Shown one piece after another: positions 41,184 to 48,729 of a stretch of 64,000 nucleotides of DNA. This stretch comes from Muribaculum intestinale (GTDB lineage: Bacteria; Bacteroidota; Bacteroidia; Bacteroidales; Muribaculaceae), in the NCBI RefSeq assembly GCF_002201515.1, contig NZ_CP021421.1:1984001-2048000 (forward strand), given 5' to 3'. The notes beneath the pieces were generated by a model. That model had not been told where the DNA came from. It searched no databases and saw only the letters and a list, made by a program, of their open reading frames with translations. A program made the translations under genes and the position numbers. Position 1 is the stretch's first letter. Each line of letters starts with the position of its first letter.

Positions 41184-42728
41184 ATGCCAAACTCCATACT
41201 TTGGGCTGACGACGAGATTGATCTTCTGAAGCCACATATACTTTTCCTGAAAAGCAAGGGTTATGATGTAACCACTGTCAATAATGGCCGCGACGCGCTT
41301 GAGCTTGTCGGGCAGCATCCGTTCGACCTGATTATTCTTGACGAGAACATGCCCGGCCTTACCGGCCTTGAGACACTGATGCTCATAAAGCAGTCGGCTC
41401 CACATGTGCCGGTGATAATGATTACCAAGAGCGAAGAGGAAAATATCATGAATCAGGCTATCGGAAGCAAGATATCTGACTACCTTATCAAGCCTGTAAA
41501 CCCTACCCAAATACTCCTGTCGATTAAAAAGAACCTTCACTCCGGACAGCTCGTCACCGAGACTACTGCCACCGGCTACCGCCAGCAGTTTGCCGAGCTG
41601 TCGCAGCTCATAGGCGCCTGCCGCACCATCGAGGACTGGCACAATCTGTATGGCAAACTTGTGTATTGGGAGATGGAACTTGCTGCAGCTCCCGACAGCG
41701 GCATGGAGGAGATGCTCATGATGCAGAAGCGGGAGGCCAATGCGGCCTTCAATAAATTTGTGCGGAAAAACTATGAGTCCTGGCTTACTACCGACAACCA
41801 TCCGCTCATGAGTCCCGAAATATTCAAGGAGTGTATATTCCCACTTCTTGACAATGGGGAGAAGGTGTTCTTCATATTAATCGACAATTTCCGTCTTGAC
41901 CAGTGGCGCACAATCAAGCCTCTGCTTGCTGATATATTTAACTTCGATGAACGGCTGTATACCTCTATTCTGCCAACCGCTACCCAATATGCTCGCAATG
42001 CCATTTTCTCAGGCCTCATGCCTTTGCAGATAGCCAAGATGTTTCCCGGATTGTGGGTTGACGAAGACAGCGAGGAAGGCAAGAATCTCAATGAGTCGCC
42101 GTTGATAGCCACGCAGTTTGAGAGATACCGCCGTAAGGTGAAATTTTCCTACAACAAGGTAAATGATTCCACCGGCAACGAGCGTCTGCTCAGAGAGTTC
42201 TCCAATCTTGCCCTTAACAATCTCAATGTGGTGGTGTTGAATTTTATCGACATGCTGTCGCATGCCCGCACTGAGTCGAAGATGATACGCGAGCTTGCCA
42301 CCAACAATGCCGCATACAGGTCGCTGACCGAGACGTGGTTTCGCCACTCGTCGGCTCTCGATCTCTTCCGCAGGATTGCCGAGGCGGGCTACCGAATTGT
42401 TCTCACCACCGACCACGGGACCATACGTGTCGACAATCCTATAAAGGTGATTGGAGACAAAAACACCAATACCAACCTGCGATACAAAGTAGGAAAGAAC
42501 CTGAATTACAATCCACGTCAGGTATACGAAATAAAGCGTCCCGACAGATTCGGCCTCCCTTCGCCTAATGTGTCGTCGACATATATATTTGCCGGAGAAG
42601 ACGATTTCTTCGCATATCCCAACAATTACAATTACTATGTGCAGTACTATACAGGAACATTCCAGCATGGAGGAATCTCGCTTGAGGAGATGGTGGTGCC
42701 GCTCATAACTCTTACTCCCAAGAAATAA
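41184..42728 (+). CDS. porX: PorX, response regulator with PglZ phosphodiesterase domain
   Basis: This 514-residue cytoplasmic protein has an N-terminal receiver domain (residues 1-120) with the acidic pair Asp9/Asp10, phospho-acceptor Asp53 in LIILDENMPG, and the conserved Thr and Lys in MITKSEEE and LIKPVNP. The rest is an alkaline-phosphatase-like PglZ domain, with the metal-binding motifs IDNFRLDQW near residue 235 and TDHGT near 410. In Porphyromonas, PorX with the kinase PorY and sigma factor SigP controls type IX secretion genes and hydrolyses oligonucleotides. No porY is in the window. It lies immediately after sprE, probably one operon that continues to tsaE and birA. Confidence 0.93.
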   Translation: MPNSILWADDEIDLLKPHILFLKSKGYDVTTVNNGRDALELVGQHPFDLIILDENMPGLTGLETLMLIKQSAPHVPVIMITKSEEENIMNQAIGSKISDYLIKPVNPTQILLSIKKNLHSGQLVTETTATGYRQQFAELSQLIGACRTIEDWHNLYGKLVYWEMELAAAPDSGMEEMLMMQKREANAAFNKFVRKNYESWLTTDNHPLMSPEIFKECIFPLLDNGEKVFFILIDNFRLDQWRTIKPLLADIFNFDERLYTSILPTATQYARNAIFSGLMPLQIAKMFPGLWVDEDSEEGKNLNESPLIATQFERYRRKVKFSYNKVNDSTGNERLLREFSNLALNNLNVVVLNFIDMLSHARTESKMIRELATNNAAYRSLTETWFRHSSALDLFRRIAEAGYRIVLTTDHGTIRVDNPIKVIGDKNTNTNLRYKVGKNLNYNPRQVYEIKRPDRFGLPSPNVSSTYIFAGEDDFFAYPNNYNYYVQYYTGTFQHGGISLEEMVVPLITLTPKK

Positions 42729-42751
42729 TTATCACTCATAATATCGAAAAT

Positions 42752-43189
42752 ATGACCACAACGCTTACCATACCTTCGCTTGACGCTATCGACAGCGTAG
42801 CCCGGCAGTTTGTCGACCTTATGGACGACTATACGGTATTTGCCTTCAACGGTGAGATGGGGGCAGGCAAGACTACATTTATCAATGCCCTTTCCCGCGT
42901 GCTCGGTGTTGACGAGGACCCCACAAGCTCGCCTTCGTTTGCCATCATCAACGAATACCGCTCGTCGACTACCGCCGAACTGATTTACCACTTCGACCTC
43001 TACCGTCTTGAGAATCTCGATGAGGCTTTTGACATTGGTGTCGAGGATTATCTGGATTCCGGCGCCATATGTTTCCTTGAATGGCCCGAACGCATCGCCG
43101 ACATTCTCCCGGATGATACAGTAAGGGTGGACATTGCCGAGCAGCCCGATGGCTCACGACTGCTTACTGTAACTACCCCCGACGAATAG
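42752..43189 (+). CDS. tsaE: tRNA t6A biosynthesis ATPase TsaE
   Basis: This 145-residue P-loop protein helps the TsaB-TsaD complex regenerate during t6A formation. Walker A is GEMGAGKTT (residues 34-42), followed by the family motif SSPSFAIINEY and the HFDLYRL segment, with FLEWPERI near the C-terminus. It lies 23 bp after porX. The threonylcarbamoyl-AMP synthase of this pathway is at 18934. Confidence 0.95.
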   Translation: MTTTLTIPSLDAIDSVARQFVDLMDDYTVFAFNGEMGAGKTTFINALSRVLGVDEDPTSSPSFAIINEYRSSTTAELIYHFDLYRLENLDEAFDIGVEDYLDSGAICFLEWPERIADILPDDTVRVDIAEQPDGSRLLTVTTPDE

Positions 43190-43250
43190 ATTGATTGTGA
43201 GCATGTGCCTTATTCCTGCCTGAGCGGGGCAGTTCAGATTATAGCTGATT

Positions 43251-43478
43251 ATGACTATTGAGGTTGCGAAAGCCATGCTGGTATGTATATTCGCTGCGAT
43301 GGGCGTGTTTTCCATCGCGGCGGGCGTATCCGGCTGGCCATGGTTTTACAACAGCATCAATGCCCGCGTACTGACCGGACGCATGCGGCGCATCCATGCA
43401 CGTATATTCTATATAATTGTCGGCCTGGTGATAATCGCCATGGCCGCATATCTGTTTTTACAGCCGATAGATTCATGA
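43251..43478 (+). CDS. Small two-helix membrane protein, Imm17-like
   Basis: A 75-residue protein with two hydrophobic helices (about 8-28 and 50-70) around a loop containing WPWFYNSINARVLTGRMRRI and ARIFYIIVG. This pattern resembles the Imm17 family (PF15562), small membrane proteins first predicted as immunity proteins, which are widespread as single genes in Bacteroidetes. No toxin gene is adjacent, so an immunity role here is doubtful. Its TGA stop overlaps the ATG of birA by four bases (ATGA), so the two are probably translated together. Confidence 0.65.
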   Translation: MTIEVAKAMLVCIFAAMGVFSIAAGVSGWPWFYNSINARVLTGRMRRIHARIFYIIVGLVIIAMAAYLFLQPIDS

Positions 43479-44212
43479 CATCATCCATAGCGCGCCTGAT
43501 TGCTCTTGACTCAGTGAATTCCACAAGTTCCTACCTTGCCGGGATAGCGGAGACCATGCCCCACGGGACGGTTGTGTCGGCTTACGCCCAGACCGCCGGA
43601 CGGGGACAGCGTGGCAACTCCTGGGAGTCCGAGCCGGGTGCCAATCTTACATTCTCGATGCTGTTGCGCCCCGACGGCATCCGTGCCGCCGAGCAGTTCA
43701 GCCTTTCGGAGGCTGTGGCTCTCGGCATCGCCTCCGCACTCCGTCATTATCTCCCCGACACGGCAGTGTGTATAAAATGGCCCAACGACATATATGCCGC
43801 CGACCGCAAGATATGCGGTATTCTTATCGAGAATTCTTTGCTCGGTAGCTGTATACGTCATAGTATAGCCGGGATAGGCATTAATGTCAACCAGACCGTA
43901 TGGCGTAGCGACGCCCCCAATCCGGTGTCAATGGCGCAGATTGCAGGTCATGGTTTTGACCGTGATGAGGTGCTGGAGCGTGTATGCCGGGAAATCATGC
44001 ATGAACTCTCTCTACCGTCTGCTCCACGCCATGACCGTTACATGCAGTCGCTGTGGGGGCGTTACGGCCTTACCTACCGCGATACGGCGACAGGCGAGAT
44101 TTTCCGTGCCTCTATCCGTAGTATCGCACCTGACGGCATGATGACTCTCGCACCTCTTGACGGGGCGCCGGAGCGTGTGTATGCCTTTAAGGAAGTGGCG
44201 GTAATAATATGA
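43475..44212 (+). CDS. birA: Biotin--[acetyl-CoA-carboxylase] ligase
   Basis: This 245-residue enzyme attaches biotin to carboxyl carrier proteins. Motifs are QTAGRGQRGNSWESEPGANL (biotin/ATP loop), KWPNDIY, CGILIE and GIGINVN. It lacks an N-terminal DNA-binding domain, so it is the ligase-only type and not a repressor. The chosen start MTSSIARLIALDSVNS overlaps the stop of the small membrane protein gene. A longer frame back to 43283 only reads through that gene out of frame. Confidence 0.94.
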   Translation: MTSSIARLIALDSVNSTSSYLAGIAETMPHGTVVSAYAQTAGRGQRGNSWESEPGANLTFSMLLRPDGIRAAEQFSLSEAVALGIASALRHYLPDTAVCIKWPNDIYAADRKICGILIENSLLGSCIRHSIAGIGINVNQTVWRSDAPNPVSMAQIAGHGFDRDEVLERVCREIMHELSLPSAPRHDRYMQSLWGRYGLTYRDTATGEIFRASIRSIAPDGMMTLAPLDGAPERVYAFKEVAVII

Positions 44213-44243
44213 TATATAAGAGTCGGGAATCAAATATTTTCGT

Positions 44244-44251
44244 TATCTTTG
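44244..44251 (+). promoter_or_regulatory. -7-like box directly before the barrel gene at 44256
   Basis: TATCTTTG followed by C is a perfect -7 motif but ends only 4 nt before the ATG, which would give a transcript starting at or inside the first codons. No -33 TTTG is seen. Confidence 0.4.
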
Positions 44252-44255
44252 CGAT

Positions 44256-46154
44256 ATGCCATCAATAATAAAACCATATACGCTGCTCGCGGCGCTTGTA
44301 GCACTCAACGCCTCGGGACAGTCACTTTCAAAAGAGATTACCGTAGATAAGGATGTCGTGCCGCAGGAGCGCGAGGCATCACGTATGGTGCTCACCCCCA
44401 AACTTGTGCTACCGGCCATCCAGCAGAAGTCGCTGAGATGGTCCGACCGCGGTGTTGCCGCGCCTGTGTCGCCCACAGTGGCTACACTCCCCCCGGCGGC
44501 ATATGCTTCTTCAATAACTCCATCGCCTTACCGTGGATACGTAATGGCCGGATATTTCCCTGCATTCCAGCTTGGAGTATCGGCCGGGTATAAACTTATT
44601 AAGACCGACAACTCCGATCTCAACGTCTGGATGCAATATGACGGTAGTTCGGTAAAGCGCAAGGCCCCGTTCAACAGCGGAAAGAAAATAGGCTATTATT
44701 TGCCTGACAAAGGCAAGACAACATATAATACCCAGGATGTTGGTGTCGGCGTTGGCGGTTCGCATACCTTTGCGGGTGTCGGTACGCTGTCGGGCCGTGT
44801 GGCATATGACTTGTCGTCGTTCAACTTGCCTACATTAATCAGCAAGGGCTTTAACCAGAATATCAACCGGTTTGATATAGACCTTGGATGGCAGGCGCAG
44901 ACTGGTGCATTTGACTATTCGGTAAATCTGGGCTATGATTACTTCCATCTTTCAAAGGTGAAGGAGGAGTCTATCATTACTTTTGACGGAAATAGAGAAT
45001 TGGCATCATTGATTGATCTTTCATCAAGAAATGAAAAAACACTGTCGGTATCATTTTCCGGCCGGTATGCTATCAGTGAATTCTGGCATGTAGGAGCGGA
45101 TATCGATTTCACGGATACCGACCGTTCCGCTGGTGAAAACATATTTGAAGTAGCGAGTGGAACGTGGCCGGATGATTCTGAAAATTTCAATGGCCCATAT
45201 ATCAGCCATGAAGGCTTTAAATATGGATTAGATGACGTTGGATACAATATCACAGAGATGCACCCGTATCTGCGTTGGAAAAACGACAATCTTATCGTGA
45301 ATGCCGGTGTTGGAATACAGATTGCCGGAGGAGACTGTGGAAGCAACCGTGTGAGACCCGATTTGCGTGTTGACTGGACTCCATCCGCTTCATTCGCAAT
45401 ATGGGGCCAGCTTAATGACCGTCGGGTCAATATGCAGACACTCGGAGACCTCTACGACCGCAACCGATATGTCGGACGAGATTGTAACGCTGGGCCGATG
45501 TTGGATAAGTTGCATGTAGAGGGTGGTATTATAATAGGTCCATTTGCCGGAGCTTCCATTGAGCTGTGGGGTAGTTATGGGCGTGTCAGTTCCTATTATA
45601 CCCCGGCCGTCATTAGCCTGCCCCAAGGCAATGTCGGTTCATTAAACAGCGGTGTCAGCGAGTCGCCGTTTTCTCCATACTTTACCATAGGCCAGTATAT
45701 GGTCATAGATGATTTTACCGATATGTCCTACGGGGCTGCGTTCAACTACGATTATCGCGACATAGCATCGCTGCGTGTAAGCTGGGAGGGTGCTCCGCAG
45801 GAGTTTGACAGAGGTAATATCAACTCATTGGACCGTGCCCGTTCGGTGTTTGCTGCTACTCTTGGTGTACATCCCATAAATCCTCTTGATATATCATTAG
45901 GCTATACTGTACGCTCGGGCCGTTGCCTGTATGGTATAAAGCCGGATTATCCCGGCTTGTTTAACCCATTTGAATATAGGAAATATTCACTCGGCACAGC
46001 AGCATCGCTCGACCTTTGCGCCACTTGGCGCTTCAGTGACAGATTTAATGTATGGGGCACTGTCGAAAATCTGCTCAACCGCGACTGGCAAATCGTATAC
46101 GGCATACCTAACAAAGGTGTAACGGGTCTGGTCGGTGTGTCATATCGCTTTTAA
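44256..46154 (+). CDS. TonB-dependent-receptor-like outer-membrane barrel without plug
   Basis: A 632-residue protein with a likely signal peptide (PYTLLAALVALNASGQ). It lacks a recognisable plug or carboxypeptidase-like N-domain; from about residue 95 on it alternates amphipathic strands to the C-terminal Phe (GVSYRF), as in the barrel of TonB-dependent receptors. The C-terminal FSDRFNVWGTVENLLNRDWQ region is the usual end of a TonB-dependent barrel. Substrate and partners are unknown. A -7-like box lies only 4 nt upstream. Confidence 0.75.
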   Translation: MPSIIKPYTLLAALVALNASGQSLSKEITVDKDVVPQEREASRMVLTPKLVLPAIQQKSLRWSDRGVAAPVSPTVATLPPAAYASSITPSPYRGYVMAGYFPAFQLGVSAGYKLIKTDNSDLNVWMQYDGSSVKRKAPFNSGKKIGYYLPDKGKTTYNTQDVGVGVGGSHTFAGVGTLSGRVAYDLSSFNLPTLISKGFNQNINRFDIDLGWQAQTGAFDYSVNLGYDYFHLSKVKEESIITFDGNRELASLIDLSSRNEKTLSVSFSGRYAISEFWHVGADIDFTDTDRSAGENIFEVASGTWPDDSENFNGPYISHEGFKYGLDDVGYNITEMHPYLRWKNDNLIVNAGVGIQIAGGDCGSNRVRPDLRVDWTPSASFAIWGQLNDRRVNMQTLGDLYDRNRYVGRDCNAGPMLDKLHVEGGIIIGPFAGASIELWGSYGRVSSYYTPAVISLPQGNVGSLNSGVSESPFSPYFTIGQYMVIDDFTDMSYGAAFNYDYRDIASLRVSWEGAPQEFDRGNINSLDRARSVFAATLGVHPINPLDISLGYTVRSGRCLYGIKPDYPGLFNPFEYRKYSLGTAASLDLCATWRFSDRFNVWGTVENLLNRDWQIVYGIPNKGVTGLVGVSYRF

Positions 46155-46308
46155 GATGCCTGAATGCCATACAATATATTTGTCAGTCTCAGGCGCTTTC
46201 CTATCACAAACCATCCGTTACAGAGGTTTGTTGTATCTTCCGGGTCAATGCATTATGCGTTGATTAAGTAAATCATAAATAAAACACAATATTCAATATA
46301 AAATCACC

Positions 46309-48339
46309 ATGGGACAACTTGCCATCATTAAAAACGACCCCTGGCTCGAGCCTTACGCCGCAGCCATCGAAGGGCGCCATCAGGATGCAATCAACAAGGA
46401 GAAGGAACTCACCGCCGGCTCCGGCTCGCTGAAGGCTTTTGCTAACGCCTACAACTATTTCGGCCTTCATCGTACCGACAGCGGATGGGTGTTCCGCGAA
46501 TGGGCTCCACACGCCACATCCATCAACCTAATCGGCGACTTCTCAAAATGGAAAGTCATGCGCAAGTATGCCCTGCGTCGTATAGCGGCCTCCGACGGCG
46601 TCTGGGAGATAAAGCTCCCTGCCACAGCCTTGCGCGACGGAGATCTGTACAAAATGTATGTCTGCTGGGAAGGCGGAGGCGGCGAGCGTATTCCTGCCTA
46701 TGCCAACAGGGTGGTCCAGGATGAGCAGACACACATATTCTCTGCCCAGGTATGGTGTCCGGAGAAACTCTACAAATGGAAAGTAAAGAGATTCGCGCCC
46801 GATACCAAACCGCTTCTGATATACGAATGCCACATAGGCATGTCGCAAGAGCGCGAAGGAGTAGGCACATATAATGAGTTCCGCGAAAACGTTCTGCCTC
46901 GTGTTGCCGCCGACGGCTACAACGCCATACAGATAATGGCCATACAGGAGCATCCTTACTACGGTTCGTTCGGCTATCATGTAAGTTCTTTCTATGCTCC
47001 ATCCTCACGCTTTGGAACTCCCGAGGAACTTAAGGCACTTATTGATGCCGCTCATGAGAAGGGTATTGCAGTAATCATGGATATTGTGCATTCTCATGCT
47101 GTAAAGAATGAGGTGGAGGGATTGGGACGTCTTGACGGCTCCCCTGACCTTTACTTCTATGGCGACCACCGTCGCGAACATTCCGCATGGGATTCGCTAT
47201 GTTTCGATTATGGCAAAAATCAGGTGCTCCACTTCCTGCTCTCCAATTGTAAATATTGGCTTGAGGAGTTCCGCTTCGATGGTTTCCGCTTCGACGGAGT
47301 AACCTCGATGCTGTATTATGACCACGGTCTCGGCAAGGCTTTCGGCTCGTATTCCGACTATTACGACGGCAACGAGGACACCAATGCGATTGTATATCTT
47401 ACCCTTGCCAACAAACTTATCCATGAAGTAAACCGTCGTGCCATCACTATTGCTGAAGAGATGAGCGGAATGCCCGGACTTGCTTATCCTATAAAGGGTG
47501 GCGGCATCGGATTCGATTATCGCATGGCCATGGGTATTCCGGATTACTGGATTAAGATACTTAAAGAAAAGAAGGATGAGGACTGGCATCCGACATCAAT
47601 CTATTGGGAACTCACCAACCGCCGTCCCGACGAAAAGACAATATCATATGTTGAAAGCCATGACCAGGCTCTGGTAGGCGACAAGACTGTAATATTCCGC
47701 CTTATCGATGATCAGATGTACTGGCATATGACCAAAGGCGACGACAATGCGGCGGTAAACCGTGGCATTGCTCTGCACAAGATGACACGTCTCGTCACCC
47801 TCGCTACAATCAATGGCGGATATCTCAATTTCATGGGCAATGAGTTCGGTCATCCCGAATGGATTGATTTCCCGCGCGAAGGTAATGGCTGGAGCTATAA
47901 GTATGCACGCCGCCAGTGGGATCTTGTCGACCGCAAGGAGCTGCGCTACTGTGAGCTCAACGCATTTGACAACGCCATGGTGCAGCTTGTCGGTGATGTA
48001 TATGATTTCCAGGCACTACCTGTCGAGAAACTATGGGAAAAGGATGATGACCAGGTGCTGGCATTCAAGCGCGGCGACCTTGTGTTTGTGTTCAACTGGG
48101 CTCCGTTCAAGTCGTATGACGGCTATGGATTCCTTGCTCCCGAAGGGGAATATGAGGTAATCCTATCATCCGACAACAAGGATTTCGGAGGCTTCGGCAA
48201 TATTGATGAGGGTGTACATCATTTCACCCAGCCCGATCCGCTCTATGCACCCGACCATAAAGGCTGGCTCAAACTTTATCTGCCGGCACGCACATGTCAG
48301 GTACTCAGGCTTCACCGACAGAAATCCGACAACATATAG
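46309..48339 (+). CDS. glgB: 1,4-alpha-glucan branching enzyme (GH13)
   Basis: This 676-residue enzyme forms alpha-1,6 branches in glycogen. An N-terminal CBM48-type domain (WVFREWAPHATSINLIGDFS) precedes the GH13 TIM barrel. The catalytic nucleophile is Asp329 in GFRFDGVTSM, the acid/base is Glu383 in TIAEEMSG, and the transition-state Asp lies in VESHDQAL. Sequence type and length match the eukaryote-like GH13 subfamily 8 common in Bacteroidales rather than the E. coli type. It is a single gene followed by a very long hairpin. Confidence 0.94.
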   Translation: MGQLAIIKNDPWLEPYAAAIEGRHQDAINKEKELTAGSGSLKAFANAYNYFGLHRTDSGWVFREWAPHATSINLIGDFSKWKVMRKYALRRIAASDGVWEIKLPATALRDGDLYKMYVCWEGGGGERIPAYANRVVQDEQTHIFSAQVWCPEKLYKWKVKRFAPDTKPLLIYECHIGMSQEREGVGTYNEFRENVLPRVAADGYNAIQIMAIQEHPYYGSFGYHVSSFYAPSSRFGTPEELKALIDAAHEKGIAVIMDIVHSHAVKNEVEGLGRLDGSPDLYFYGDHRREHSAWDSLCFDYGKNQVLHFLLSNCKYWLEEFRFDGFRFDGVTSMLYYDHGLGKAFGSYSDYYDGNEDTNAIVYLTLANKLIHEVNRRAITIAEEMSGMPGLAYPIKGGGIGFDYRMAMGIPDYWIKILKEKKDEDWHPTSIYWELTNRRPDEKTISYVESHDQALVGDKTVIFRLIDDQMYWHMTKGDDNAAVNRGIALHKMTRLVTLATINGGYLNFMGNEFGHPEWIDFPREGNGWSYKYARRQWDLVDRKELRYCELNAFDNAMVQLVGDVYDFQALPVEKLWEKDDDQVLAFKRGDLVFVFNWAPFKSYDGYGFLAPEGEYEVILSSDNKDFGGFGNIDEGVHHFTQPDPLYAPDHKGWLKLYLPARTCQVLRLHRQKSDNI

Positions 48340-48350
48340 TATAATAGCGT

Positions 48351-48427
48351 AGATTCTGCGTAAATAACGTGACGGCATACCGGAATGCTCCGGTATGCCG
48401 TCACGTTATTTACGCAGAATCTTGTTT
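48351..48427. terminator. Perfect 34-bp hairpin after glgB
   Basis: Positions 48351-48384 and 48389-48422 are exact reverse complements with the 4-nt loop ATGC between them, followed by TGTTTT. It begins 11 nt after the glgB stop and is probably a terminator, but is much longer than usual. The 190 nt between it and the next -7 box hold no gene that I can see. Confidence 0.7.
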
Positions 48428-48618
48428 TAGGATTATTAAGCATCGATTATATGAAAATGACCGTATAAACCGGTAGCATTTTGCCAGAAACAGATGTGCT
48501 TGGATTAGATTCAGAGTAGATATTTCTTTATTTATTAGTAAAATATGGATGTATGATTGGAAAAATGTCAGATTCGTCGTTTTTTAGTTAAAATAAATTA
48601 CTCTTAATGAAATTTTAT

Positions 48619-48626
48619 TAACTTTG
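48619..48626 (+). promoter_or_regulatory. -7 promoter box for the M6 protease gene
   Basis: TAACTTTG followed by C; no TTTG at -33. It leaves a leader of about 95 nt before the start at 48730. Confidence 0.55.
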
Positions 48627-48729
48627 CAAATGGTACATATTTACATATCTAACAGTCGAGATTTATTTTGATGTTATATGCTCCATGTCAATTTTAAGTC
48701 TGGTGCGTTGATAAAATGACAATCTGTAT

